From Enterococcus malodoratus ATCC 43197 (lineage in GTDB: Bacteria > Bacillota > Bacilli > Lactobacillales > Enterococcaceae), in contig NZ_KE136481.1 of assembly GCF_000407185.1 (NCBI RefSeq), positions 575,136-639,135 of the forward strand: a stretch of DNA of 64,000 nt, in the 5' to 3' direction. Positions 7,654-15,785 of the stretch are shown here, piece after piece. Each line of letters starts with the position of its first letter. The first letter of the stretch is position 1. The translations under genes and the position numbers were made by a program. A model generated the notes under the pieces. It was not told the origin of the DNA. It was given only the letters and a program-made list of their open reading frames with translations, and made no database searches.

Positions 7654-8343
7654 TTGACAGAAGATCGCTCAGAAAAACTTTGTAAGATTTCGCAGCTTGA
7701 TAAGGCGCTTCAAACCTTTATCTTGAAATCAGATGGGCAATTAAGTCAACAGTCGCTGATCTCTTACACAAGTCTTTTGAATTTTCGGATTCAATACCTC
7801 AGCCAACAGTTAAAAAAAGAAGATACCGCTTCAAAACAATTTGATCATGAACTGAAACATAAGATTCGAACCGAACATGCCCATACCCAAAATGTGAACG
7901 ACGCTCTGAAATCAAAAGAAACAGTTGGTCAAAGAGTCGCCGACGGCATCGCAAAATTTGGCGGAAGCTGGACTTTTATTATTTTGTTTATTTTAGTGCT
8001 AATTGCCTGGATCATTCTAAATACCCTACCGTTATTTTTCGAGCCTTTCGACAAATTCCCTTATATCTTATTGAACTTAGCACTCTCTTGTTTGGCTGCG
8101 ATTCAAGCACCCATTATCTTGATGAGTCAAAATCGTCAGGCTGATCGTGACCGTGTTGAGGCAGATAATGACTACGAAATAAATTTGAAATCCGAAGTCG
8201 AGATTCACCTGCTCCATGAAAAAATCAACTATCTGATGGATACAAAATGGCAGCACTTGATCGAGCTGCAACAGCTCCAAATTGAACTTTTGCAAGAACT
8301 GACAGCAGAACAACAACATGCTAAACAGACACAAGAAGAGTAG
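7654..8343 (+). CDS. DUF1003 family membrane protein
   Basis: A 229-residue protein with two central membrane segments (about 105-130 and 137-160). They are flanked by RVADGIAKFGGSWTF and MSQNRQADRDRVEADNDYEINLKSE, the characteristic DUF1003 blocks. The N-terminal 95 residues and the Gln/Glu-rich C terminus (IELQQLQIELLQEL) are predicted cytosolic and helical. The TTG at 7654-7656 is taken as start because AGGTGA lies 5 nt before it; an in-frame GTG at 7645 overlaps that ribosome site. The family is widespread; its function is not established. Confidence 0.8.
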   Translation: MTEDRSEKLCKISQLDKALQTFILKSDGQLSQQSLISYTSLLNFRIQYLSQQLKKEDTASKQFDHELKHKIRTEHAHTQNVNDALKSKETVGQRVADGIAKFGGSWTFIILFILVLIAWIILNTLPLFFEPFDKFPYILLNLALSCLAAIQAPIILMSQNRQADRDRVEADNDYEINLKSEVEIHLLHEKINYLMDTKWQHLIELQQLQIELLQELTAEQQHAKQTQEE

Positions 8344-8344
8344 A

Positions 8345-8386
8345 AAAACTGCTAAACACCCATTAAAGAGAGTGTTTAGCAGTTTT
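8345..8386. terminator. Bidirectional terminator
   Basis: AAAACTGCTAAACAC (8345-8359) pairs perfectly with GTGTTTAGCAGTTTT (8372-8386), with A- and T-runs on both sides. It lies between the convergent DUF1003 and WYL genes. Confidence 0.9.
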
Positions 8387-8402
8387 TTAACTATCAAATG
8401 GA

Positions 8403-9308
8403 TCAATAATTTTCCAAAACCTTTTCGATTTCCTTACGCATTCTCACCTTCATATATTCTGGTTCAAGAATTTCAACATGCTTGCCAAAAGACAGTAAAT
8501 GCCTGACTAGCCAATCATTATCCGCGTATTCGTAAGTCACGTGAAAATAGCCTTCTTGGTCCACAGTCATGCACGACTCATCATATTCATCAAATAAGCG
8601 ATAAGAAATTTCCGGAGAAAATTTCAGCACAAAGGGAATCATCTGATAGTGATCTTCATAATTGGTCTTTATTGTTGTATCTTTGGGCGCCGCGCGTACA
8701 AATTTTTCGTCCAGCAATGTTAAATTCTTTATGCGGGATGCACGGAATAAACGAAAATCCAGTATATACTGACAGTAAGCTTGAACGTACCAAGCGTTAT
8801 TTTTAAAGATCAGGCGAACAGGTTCAACGGTTCGTTTATTCTGCTTAAGTTCTGAAGTAAAATAGTCGAAGGTCGCAACATTTTTATTGATAATTGCGTA
8901 TTGCAGCTGAGAAAATTTCTCTTTTTCTTTCTCTTGACTGCCAAAAGAAGAAAAATCAATCTCCAACCAATCAAAACGTTCATTGGAACTAAAAAGAACA
9001 TCCACTTTATCCAGCAGCATCTCTGTATTGGGGATTTTGGTCGCTTTTAGCAGTTGTAATCCGTGAAGAATTTTTTCCTGCTCTTCCTGCGAGAAGACTG
9101 TTTTGTTGATCGTGTACTGCTCCATGATCCCCACTCCGCCTTTTCTGCCCTTCAATGTAAAAATCGGAATATTCGCCATTGAAAGTGTATCGATGTCTCT
9201 AATAATCGTTCGTTTTGACACCGCGAAATAATCCGCCAACTCCTGCGTCGTTATTTTTTCTCTACGGATCAATAAAAAAATCATTTTCAATAAACGTTCT
9301 ACCTGCAC
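8403..9308 (-). CDS. HTH/WYL-domain transcriptional regulator
   Basis: A 301-residue regulator of the YafY/DeoR-like WYL family. Residues 1-60 form a helix-turn-helix (TTQELADYFAVSKRTIIRDI). Residues of about 140-210 contain the WYL core: VEPVRLIFKNNAWYVQAYC, then FRLFRASRIKNL. The C-terminal WCX-like part includes DNDWLVRHLLSFG. It diverges from the MFS exporter at 9403 with a perfect 18-bp palindrome between them. WYL domains sense small ligands or nucleic acids; here a drug- or metabolite-responsive repressor of the exporter is the simplest reading. Confidence 0.85.
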   Translation of the reverse strand: MQVERLLKMIFLLIRREKITTQELADYFAVSKRTIIRDIDTLSMANIPIFTLKGRKGGVGIMEQYTINKTVFSQEEQEKILHGLQLLKATKIPNTEMLLDKVDVLFSSNERFDWLEIDFSSFGSQEKEKEKFSQLQYAIINKNVATFDYFTSELKQNKRTVEPVRLIFKNNAWYVQAYCQYILDFRLFRASRIKNLTLLDEKFVRAAPKDTTIKTNYEDHYQMIPFVLKFSPEISYRLFDEYDESCMTVDQEGYFHVTYEYADNDWLVRHLLSFGKHVEILEPEYMKVRMRKEIEKVLENY

Positions 9309-9339
9309 CTAAAGACCTCCTTCAAATAAATACTTATTA

Positions 9340-9357
9340 GTGACAGCTAGCTGTCAC
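9340..9357. promoter_or_regulatory. 18-bp perfect palindrome, candidate WYL operator
   Basis: GTGACAGCTAGCTGTCAC equals its own reverse complement. It lies 31 bp upstream of the WYL start and 45 bp upstream of the MFS start, placed to control both. Confidence 0.6.
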
Positions 9358-9402
9358 CATTTCTTTTCTATAGTTAAGTATACATTATTCAAGGAGGCTG
9401 TT

Positions 9403-10641
9403 ATGAAGCATCAGACAAACAATTTTTATTCAAAAGATTTTTTGATTTTAATTTTAGGACAGATCATCTCACTTTTTGGAAATGCTATTCTGCGATTTTC
9501 GATTCCTTTGTATTTATTGTCTAGCAGCGGTTCAACCATTGCTTTCAGTCTAAATCTTGCTATTTCCGTTTTACCGATTGTTTTTCTTAGTCCGATTAAT
9601 GGTTTAATTGCTGATTTATTTCCTAAACGAAACACGATGATTCTATTAGATTTAACGACTTCGTTGATTGCATTATCTGGACTTTTCGTTTTAAAAAGCG
9701 CTCAGCCTTTTTTTCTTTTTACAATAATTACTCTATTGCTCTCAATTATTCAAGCAATCTATCAGCCAACCGTTTTATCTAGTATTCCGCTTTTGATTCC
9801 TAAAAGGGCAGTCGGTAAAGCCAACGCGCTAGTCAATCAAGTACAGTCTCTAGCGAATATCATTGGACCAACCTTAGGCGGCATTCTATTTCATTCTTTT
9901 GGAATTCAATCCATTATTGTGCTGGCAATTATCAGTTTTGCTGTTTCAGCACTGGTTGAATGCTTTATGCAAATTCCCAAGTTGGGAATAAAAAAAGGCA
10001 ATTCATTGTTTCGTACAATCAAAGAAGATATGCTCGCCTGTTTTGACTTTTTTAAACATAAAAGAATTCTTTTAGAGATTTCTTTGCTGGTAACAACCTT
10101 CAATTTATTTTTTGAATCAATGTTACTCATTGGCATCCCTCAGATTATTTTAAATCTGCTGCATTTAGATAGTACCTTTTACGGTCTGACACAAGCCGCC
10201 CAATCACTTGGCGCGCTTGCAGGCGGCCTGATCCTAACGATTTTTATTGATCGATTTCAAATAGCTCGCAGTTATTGGTTTTTCGCAAGTACCTTGCTAT
10301 TTCTCTTGCCGATTCCGATCGTGATGCTTTTGAAGCTTCCAGCTATTTCCATAGCCGCTGTCATCTGTCTTTGCTGCTTTCTTTTTATGATATCCAGCAC
10401 GATTTTTAGTATTATGATGATCAGTTTTATTCAGTCGATCACACCACATCACTTAATGGGTAAAATTATCTCCTACGTTTATGCATTAACGACTTGTGCG
10501 CGGCCGGTTGGCCAACTAATCTATGGTTATCTTTTTGAGGCTTATTCCAATTACGCGGCGTTTATCTTCTTCGCGACTATCTTGATGAATGTCTTCGTTT
10601 CATTTTACGCGAAAAAAATTCTATCAAAAATAAGAACTTAA
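9403..10641 (+). CDS. MFS transporter, DHA3-like efflux family
   Basis: A 412-residue membrane protein with about 12 hydrophobic segments, typical of MFS drug exporters of the macrolide-efflux or EntS-like kind. The ATG at 9403 is chosen because AAGGAGG is 5 nt upstream; the longer frame would cross the palindrome. Motif-A-like NGLIADLFPKRNTM follows segment 2. NALVNQVQSLANIIGPTLGG follows segment 4, a conserved DHA3 region. It diverges from the WYL regulator and ends at a bidirectional terminator. Substrate unknown. Confidence 0.85.
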   Translation: MKHQTNNFYSKDFLILILGQIISLFGNAILRFSIPLYLLSSSGSTIAFSLNLAISVLPIVFLSPINGLIADLFPKRNTMILLDLTTSLIALSGLFVLKSAQPFFLFTIITLLLSIIQAIYQPTVLSSIPLLIPKRAVGKANALVNQVQSLANIIGPTLGGILFHSFGIQSIIVLAIISFAVSALVECFMQIPKLGIKKGNSLFRTIKEDMLACFDFFKHKRILLEISLLVTTFNLFFESMLLIGIPQIILNLLHLDSTFYGLTQAAQSLGALAGGLILTIFIDRFQIARSYWFFASTLLFLLPIPIVMLLKLPAISIAAVICLCCFLFMISSTIFSIMMISFIQSITPHHLMGKIISYVYALTTCARPVGQLIYGYLFEAYSNYAAFIFFATILMNVFVSFYAKKILSKIRT

Positions 10642-10695
10642 AATCATAAAGAGTATTCCCTTTAATTTCTTACGATTCATTTTTGCTAGATAATA

Positions 10696-10743
10696 AAAAG
10701 ACTAACGAACGTCTCCTGTTACGAAAACGTACGTTAGTCTTTT
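10696..10743. terminator. Bidirectional terminator
   Basis: AAAAGACTAACG (10696-10707) pairs with CGTTAGTCTTTT (10732-10743), and further pairing is possible inside the loop. It sits between the convergent MFS and APH-like genes. Confidence 0.85.
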
Positions 10744-11677
10744 AAAGGTAATCAATCGTTTTGTCTTCCAACAGAATATTCTCTTCATAGCCCTTCAACC
10801 CTTGTTGAATCTCGGCGACACTATCTTCGAACAGTTCCGTCATACCAAACTCTTGGCCTAAATAAATATTTTCAAGCTGATTATAAAAATCAACAAATCC
10901 CAATTTCTTTTGTATTTCGCTTGGATCAATCTCACAAGCGATCATAAGCTTTTGGACAAATTCTTGATCGAACCCTTCCTCGTAATCAAACATGAGACAG
11001 ACGAATTCCATATCACGATCATAAATCGCCACATCGCCAAAATCGATCAGTCCGCAAATTTGATTGGTTGCTTGATCGTAATACACATTACTCGCACCAA
11101 AATCATTGTGAATCAAACATTTTTGGTAGTGAAAATCCTGTTGTAATATTCTCCGATATACCTCATCAATTTCTAGTTGGACAGATTTAGGAAGTAGCGG
11201 ATAAGCCGCTTGCTTAATCACTTTGTACTCATATGCTGCCTTAGTTTTTTTATCTACTTCGAGACCTTCGATTGATTCCGGCAATTTTATCCCATGTAGC
11301 GTCTTGAAAAAAGCAGCCAGTTCTTTGTTCAAGTTCTCTTTTTCTTCAGTTGTTAGTGATTGTAAAATATCAGCGGTTAACGGGACACCGTTGATTTTTT
11401 CATGACCAACAAATTCTAATTGATGCTTTCTATTGGACTCACCCACAAAGCAAATTTCAGGAACCTTCAATGGGACTTGGTCTTTTATTTCTCGTAAAAC
11501 CACCGCTTCTTTATACAAGTTTCTAGCCGCTCGGGTATGTCGGGGAAATTTGAAAACATAGGACTGATTGAGTAAAAATGCGTCACTATCGAACCCCGAG
11601 CCTAGAAATTCAAAATTTTCGATCACTAAATCAGGATAAACTTTTTCGATTGCTGCTTGAGCTTCTAACTTATTCAT
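10742..11677 (-). CDS. Aminoglycoside phosphotransferase (APH) family kinase
   Basis: A 311-residue protein of the APH/choline-kinase fold. The nucleotide-binding Lys is in SYVFKFPRH (about 39-47). The catalytic loop LIHNDFGASN is at 189-197, with Asp192 as base, and the metal-binding IDFGD is at 211-215. Length and the VFKFPRH region resemble APH(2'')-type enzymes found in enterococci. The catalytic loop has GASN rather than the resistance-enzyme form I would expect, so real aminoglycoside resistance is uncertain. Its ATG overlaps the stop of the EamA-GNAT gene by 8 bp, implying translational coupling and a linked role. It may phosphorylate another small hydroxylated compound. Confidence 0.75.
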   Translation of the reverse strand: MNKLEAQAAIEKVYPDLVIENFEFLGSGFDSDAFLLNQSYVFKFPRHTRAARNLYKEAVVLREIKDQVPLKVPEICFVGESNRKHQLEFVGHEKINGVPLTADILQSLTTEEKENLNKELAAFFKTLHGIKLPESIEGLEVDKKTKAAYEYKVIKQAAYPLLPKSVQLEIDEVYRRILQQDFHYQKCLIHNDFGASNVYYDQATNQICGLIDFGDVAIYDRDMEFVCLMFDYEEGFDQEFVQKLMIACEIDPSEIQKKLGFVDFYNQLENIYLGQEFGMTELFEDSVAEIQQGLKGYEENILLEDKTIDYL

Positions 11678-13043
11678 TGGTCACCTCGTCTTTTAAGTCT
11701 AATTGCAAATACAATACTTCGAAAGGTAAATGGTCAAACTGTTTGGAGCAGACAATCTCATAGCCATTTTTCTGATACCATTTTTTTAATCGTCGATTCT
11801 CTTTAATGATTCCGATATCAATCTGTTCTATTCGATCTTCAGCTGCGATCTTCCGTGCCTTGTCCAAAATGAATTCTCCGTATTGGTTACCTCGCTCACT
11901 TGGAACCACAGCTACTTTTTCCAAGGTTGCCTGATACCCATCATGATAAACCAGCTCAAAAAATCCGATCATCTTCTTACCAAGGTACACACCGAAAAGC
12001 TGCTGTCCCTTGTCCAAATCGATTTTTAAATGTTTTGCTTGTGTAAAAGCACCGTTCGTCGGACAATTATCCAGCGTCAGGTCAAAGTCATTCGCCACCG
12101 TGGCAAAGCTTTCTCGAATAACCTGCGCAGCCGTTGCTAACTCAGCATTTCCGATCCGTTTTATCCGTACTTTTTTGGAAAACAGCTGATCACTATTGAA
12201 TAGGATCAGTCCTGCTAAAATAATTATTCCGCCGACGATCGTTGATACTTCGGGAAACTCCTTGGCAATCACCAAGCCTAAAACCGTCGTAAGTAATGGC
12301 GTCACATACATATAGTTGCTGACGGATGCCACATTCTCCGCTACCTCAAAAGCTTTCGTCCAAGAAACGTAAGCAATCGCACTGGAAAAAATCCCCATAA
12401 TTAAAACAAGAATAATTATCTGCATCGAGATCCCCTGCACCTCATTGATGGTTCGCGGTAGAAAAATCGCCAGCATGATCGTGCCCGCAAAAATACTCAT
12501 CATCGTACTTTGAATCGCAGAATATTTTTGAACCAGTTTTTTTTGTAGTAAATTGTAGGCAGCTAACAAAATCGCAGCCAAGAAAAGCCAATTTAATCCA
12601 TTACTGATCGTAAATCCTTTATTCACTATTGTGATGATCATAACCCCTAGAAAAGAAACGCCTGTGGCAATCCATTGTTTTGTCGTTATTTTTTCTTTAT
12701 AGACAAAACGTGAAAGCAAAGCGGTAATCATCGGAACTGTTGCGACGATTACACTGCTGGTCGCCGCATTCACCTCTTTGACACCCTTATTAAACGCGAT
12801 CATGTAAAGAAAAAAACCGGTCGCTCCCGTCAAAACGATCAGACCCAGATCTTTGCTCTCAACCTTGCGCAGCTTTAGTAATGGTATGAGGCAAATCAAA
12901 ACGAGGGAGGCGATCAAATAGCGTAGAAAACCTAGGGCTTCTGAAGATAATTCCTGCATCACTAATCGCGATAAAACAAATGCTAAGGACCAACAGATAA
13001 TTGTAATGATGGCATAGACATGGAAGCTTCTCTCTTTTTTCAT
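11670..13043 (-). CDS. EamA (DMT) transporter fused to a GNAT acetyltransferase
   Basis: A 457-residue fusion. Residues 1-290 hold about ten membrane segments of the EamA/DMT exporter fold; the repeats start with FVLSRLVMQEL and with NLLQKKLVQKYSA. From about 300 on the chain is soluble, with GNAT features: VRIKRIGNAELATAAQVIRESF, the acetyl-CoA region VAVVPSERGNQYGEFILDKA, then NRRLKKWYQKNGY. EamA proteins are normally about 300 residues, so the C-terminal domain is extra. No internal stop or second ribosome site is seen at the joint. The downstream APH-like kinase overlaps its stop. A combined modify-and-export function for one compound class is inference. Confidence 0.82.
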   Translation of the reverse strand: MKKERSFHVYAIITIICWSLAFVLSRLVMQELSSEALGFLRYLIASLVLICLIPLLKLRKVESKDLGLIVLTGATGFFLYMIAFNKGVKEVNAATSSVIVATVPMITALLSRFVYKEKITTKQWIATGVSFLGVMIITIVNKGFTISNGLNWLFLAAILLAAYNLLQKKLVQKYSAIQSTMMSIFAGTIMLAIFLPRTINEVQGISMQIIILVLIMGIFSSAIAYVSWTKAFEVAENVASVSNYMYVTPLLTTVLGLVIAKEFPEVSTIVGGIIILAGLILFNSDQLFSKKVRIKRIGNAELATAAQVIRESFATVANDFDLTLDNCPTNGAFTQAKHLKIDLDKGQQLFGVYLGKKMIGFFELVYHDGYQATLEKVAVVPSERGNQYGEFILDKARKIAAEDRIEQIDIGIIKENRRLKKWYQKNGYEIVCSKQFDHLPFEVLYLQLDLKDEVTNE

Positions 13044-13137
13044 TTTTGGCCCGCCTTTCTTATCAACTTCTCATGAATCAACCATACAGGAAAACACAAC
13101 TCACGACTACTGCAAAAATAGAAAATGCAGAAACAAT

Positions 13138-13170
13138 TTAAAAAAACTCACGAGAAATTCTCGCGAGTTA
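13138..13170 (-). terminator. Terminator of the esterase-padR unit
   Basis: Minus-strand TAACTCGCGAGAA pairs with TTCTCGTGAGTT and is followed by TTTTT. It overlaps the end of the PadR gene. Confidence 0.7.
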
Positions 13171-13689
13171 TTGTTTGTAATCAGTTAATTGCTCCTGAAA
13201 CCATTCGAGATTGACCTCATGATGCCGCTTTGAATTTTCCATCATTTTGACAAAATTCGGCCGCAGTTGATCAGGAGACGTTAATGCCAGTTCGATTAGA
13301 TGAATTTTTTCTTGCGTTTGCTGGATTTGTTTCTTCAGCAATTGTTCCATTTCTTCAGTGCTCACTTGATCAACAAAAAGCATTGGAGTATAAAAGGGAA
13401 AAGTGATTGGTTCGTTCTTACTGCCATATTGCACGAATCGCCGTTCAAACTCCTTTTCTCCTAGCTCGGTAAGTGTATAGCGATTTTTTTCCTTTTCGAC
13501 GAGTCCCTGTTCGATCAATATTTTCTGAATCATTCCCTTTTCTTCTAGCTGCTGCAGATTGTAATAGAATGACCCTTTGGTAAATTTCACAAAATATTGA
13601 AAATAATTAGCTTCCATATCAGAAAGCAACTCATAGCCATAGGAAGCGGGCTTCTCTTTCAGCAAACCTAAAATTAAGAGTGGGATCAT
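13168..13689 (-). CDS. PadR family transcriptional regulator
   Basis: A 173-residue regulator. The winged helix occupies residues 1-90: MIPLLILGLLKEKPASYGYEL at the start, KGSFYYNLQQLEEKGMI as recognition helix, then YTLTELGEKEF in the wing. The remainder is a helical dimerisation part typical of PadR subfamily 2 (VEKEKN... LLKKQIQQTQEKIHLIEL). It follows the esterase gene by 17 bp in the same direction. The inverted repeat over the esterase promoter (14580-14603) is the obvious candidate target, giving autoregulation. Confidence 0.85.
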   Translation of the reverse strand: MIPLLILGLLKEKPASYGYELLSDMEANYFQYFVKFTKGSFYYNLQQLEEKGMIQKILIEQGLVEKEKNRYTLTELGEKEFERRFVQYGSKNEPITFPFYTPMLFVDQVSTEEMEQLLKKQIQQTQEKIHLIELALTSPDQLRPNFVKMMENSKRHHEVNLEWFQEQLTDYKQ

Positions 13690-13706
13690 TTTTTCACCTC
13701 AATCAT

Positions 13707-14549
13707 TTACTTAGCGATCTCTGCAAATTTTTCCATGAACGTCTGATAATCAATCTTTCCAAGGGCGAAATCACGACTCAATAAATAAATTCTTTCATTT
13801 TTGGTCGTTTCTCTGCCATAAATTTTGCTTAATCTTTCGTCTTCATCGCCTAATGCATGAGAGATATTTGCTTTCTTTGTAAAAGCCTCGTAATAACGGA
13901 TACCAAACTGGCGTTGTGATTCAGCATTGATATGGATGCCATCCGGGTTCGAGGATAGGTTTTCTGCGCTGACTAGATAACAATTTTCTTCTTCCGCGAC
14001 TACTTTAGCCATTTCACGATTGATTTCTTTAAATTCTGTCGCGCTCAAGCCAAAACCGCTTTTACCTAAAAAGTCCGGCAATTCTCCAACAATGATCGGC
14101 ACATCCGGCAAGCCTAATTCGTTCCGAAAAAAATCAAATACAGCTTTCAATTTTTCAGCATACACCGAATGCTTTCCATTTAAACTGTCATTTTCTCCTT
14201 GATGCCATAAAATGCCGATTAGTTCACTTGTCTCCATCGCAAATTTAGCCTCGGCGATCGCGTGGCGCGCCAGCATTTGATCTGCGCCCCATTCGTCAAT
14301 CGAGCTGCCGCCTTCCGCACAGGGAATCAATCCAAGTTTTTCTTCTGGATGATCTTGTGCCCAAGCCGCCGCAAATGATGCCGCTGGTCCAACACCCGCA
14401 ACTTCACGGTCAAAATGGATCGGTTCGGCCATCATTTGCCAGCGTCCGTTTCGCAGCATTTCAATATTTTCGTTATAAATTGCTGGAACGTCGCTTAAAT
14501 AACCGCGTCCAGCCATATTAGATTGTCCAATTAATAGTAGTGATTTCAT
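13707..14549 (-). CDS. SGNH-type carbohydrate acetylesterase (SASA/DUF303 domain)
   Basis: A predicted cytosolic esterase of 280 residues that removes acetyl groups from sugars. The start at the ATG 14547-14549 has GAGGTG 7 nt upstream. GQSNMAGR at residues 8-15 holds the nucleophile Ser. The block LIPCAEGGSSIDEW and the LWHQGENDS segment are typical of sialate O-acetylesterase/acetylxylan esterase relatives, and NPDGIHIN supplies the catalytic Asp-His. There is no signal peptide, so it acts on imported substrates. The extra C-terminal 50 residues (GRETTKNERIYLLSRDFA and on) are not part of the core. It heads an operon with padR behind a promoter carrying an inverted repeat. Confidence 0.82.
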   Translation of the reverse strand: MKSLLLIGQSNMAGRGYLSDVPAIYNENIEMLRNGRWQMMAEPIHFDREVAGVGPAASFAAAWAQDHPEEKLGLIPCAEGGSSIDEWGADQMLARHAIAEAKFAMETSELIGILWHQGENDSLNGKHSVYAEKLKAVFDFFRNELGLPDVPIIVGELPDFLGKSGFGLSATEFKEINREMAKVVAEEENCYLVSAENLSSNPDGIHINAESQRQFGIRYYEAFTKKANISHALGDEDERLSKIYGRETTKNERIYLLSRDFALGKIDYQTFMEKFAEIAK

Positions 14550-14579
14550 TTTCTGCACCTCAATTTCTTTGCTTGCTAA

Positions 14580-14608
14580 ACTATAGTCCAATTAGACTAT
14601 AGTGTCAA
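14580..14608 (-). promoter_or_regulatory. Promoter with embedded PadR-like operator
   Basis: Minus-strand TTGACA (14603-14608), a 17-nt spacer and TATAGT (14580-14585). The spacer and -10 are spanned by a perfect 9-bp inverted repeat ACTATAGTC-N6-GACTATAGT (14580-14603), so repressor and polymerase would compete directly. Confidence 0.75.
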
Positions 14609-14621
14609 TTTTTTTAAATTA

Positions 14622-14650
14622 AAAAAAGCCTTTCTAGATTGAAAGACTTG
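14622..14650 (-). terminator. Terminator of the 111-residue membrane protein gene
   Basis: Minus-strand AAGTCTTTC pairs with GAAAGGCTT and is followed by a TTTTTTT run. Confidence 0.7.
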
Positions 14651-14703
14651 TTAAAAAAGATTTTTATGTCGTATTTTGATTAAATTAATTTCGGTACATG
14701 CTA

Positions 14704-15039
14704 TTAGTTTAGTAAAAAAAGAACCAATACCATGCTATTTCCTAAAGCCGTCAATAGCGGTCCGATCATTTTAAAGGTGCTTATTTTTATTCCGATAATT
14801 CCGTCAAAAAGTTGGACACCAATCATAATGATTGAGACAGCTATCAAATATGGATTTGAATGAATAATTAAAAGTCCGATCGCCGTCAAAAACAAAGATA
14901 AACTTCTTGATACTGCATATTTAGCAGTGATAATCGCTTCACTAAGTTGTTGTTTAGCCTTTAGAAATGCTTCAATCGAAAAACCTAAACTTACACCGGC
15001 ACTAATTAGTGTAAAAATTGCACAAAGATAATAGAACAT
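14704..15039 (-). CDS. Small membrane protein, unknown function
   Basis: A 111-residue protein with four hydrophobic segments (about 1-25, 45-62, 65-80 and 90-111) and short loops. I do not recognise a named family with certainty. The start at 15037-15039 is preceded by an AAGGAGGAAAAAATGAC-type ribosome region. It stands alone between the esterase unit and EIIA, with its own terminator. A DUF4267/DoxX-like small integral membrane protein is possible. Confidence 0.6.
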   Translation of the reverse strand: MFYYLCAIFTLISAGVSLGFSIEAFLKAKQQLSEAIITAKYAVSRSLSLFLTAIGLLIIHSNPYLIAVSIIMIGVQLFDGIIGIKISTFKMIGPLLTALGNSMVLVLFLLN

Positions 15040-15153
15040 AGTGTCATTTTTTCCTCCTTACTAGAAATTGATTTCTTAAATCTTAACACAAATACAACTA
15101 GTGAAGCAGGCGTGACTCTTATTATTTCCACTCCTTAAAAGGATAGTATGCTC

Positions 15154-15182
15154 AAAAAAACTTCCATAAATTTGGAAGTTCT
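15154..15182 (-). terminator. Terminator of the EIIA gene
   Basis: Minus-strand AACTTCCAAATTTATGGAAGTT folds into a perfect hairpin followed by TTTTTG. Confidence 0.75.
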
Positions 15183-15196
15183 CAAAATTGATGATT

Positions 15197-15664
15197 TTAC
15201 TTTAAAACCGCCGCGATTTCTCCAATCTGTTTTTCCCCAGGATTGATGACCACTTCTTTGTTCTGCATTTCAGGAAAAACTACGATTACGATACTATCCT
15301 TTTTATTTTCTGCCAAAAAAGCTAAATCAACTTGGACTAATGGATCCCCTGCTTTTACTTTTTGTCCCTCATGGATCGTTGAACTAAAACCATCACCGTT
15401 CAATTCTACCGTGTCCAATCCAATATGGATCAAGATATCCAATCCGTCCTCCGCTTCCAGTGTCAATGCGTGTAATGACGGAAAGATGGATTTGATCGTC
15501 CCTTTAATTGGGGCGCAGATCTTGCCATCCGATGGTTTAACCGCAAAGCCTTCCCCCATCATCTTGTCTCTAAAAACTGGATCATTTACCTCTTTTAAAT
15601 CTACTACTACTCCATTTACTGGTGTATGGATCTCGCTGCTTTTGTTCTTAAATAAACCAAACAT
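15197..15664 (-). CDS. PTS glucose-family EIIA protein
   Basis: The cytosolic phosphocarrier that passes phosphate from HPr to an EIIB. Its 155 residues match the Crr/EIIA-Glc family. His65 lies in SLHAL, and the phosphorylated His80 lies in DILIHIGLDTV. The EIICB encoded at 20144-21760 has no EIIA domain, so this separate EIIA is its likely partner, although the two lie apart. The start has GAAGGGAG upstream. It is divergent from the RpiR regulator, which may control it. It could also serve other EIIA-less glucose-family PTS. Confidence 0.85.
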   Translation of the reverse strand: MFGLFKNKSSEIHTPVNGVVVDLKEVNDPVFRDKMMGEGFAVKPSDGKICAPIKGTIKSIFPSLHALTLEAEDGLDILIHIGLDTVELNGDGFSSTIHEGQKVKAGDPLVQVDLAFLAENKKDSIVIVVFPEMQNKEVVINPGEKQIGEIAAVLK

Positions 15665-15785
15665 TTGTTAGACTCCCTTCTAGATTGTTTAAAATGACTA
15701 CTCAATATACCGCTGACTTTTTTTCATTACTGTTAGTGTATAATACAAAAGTAAGGGTTTTATTATTTTGCTTAGGGGTGTAGAA

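Noticed and set aside
10742-11677. Naming the APH-like gene as a specific aminoglycoside resistance gene
   Set aside because: The fold and length fit, but the catalytic loop GASN and the gene context do not support a named allele.
14689-15039. Possible toxin-antitoxin or phage holin for the small four-segment membrane protein
   Set aside because: No partner antitoxin, endolysin or phage gene is nearby, and four segments do not fit a typical holin pair.
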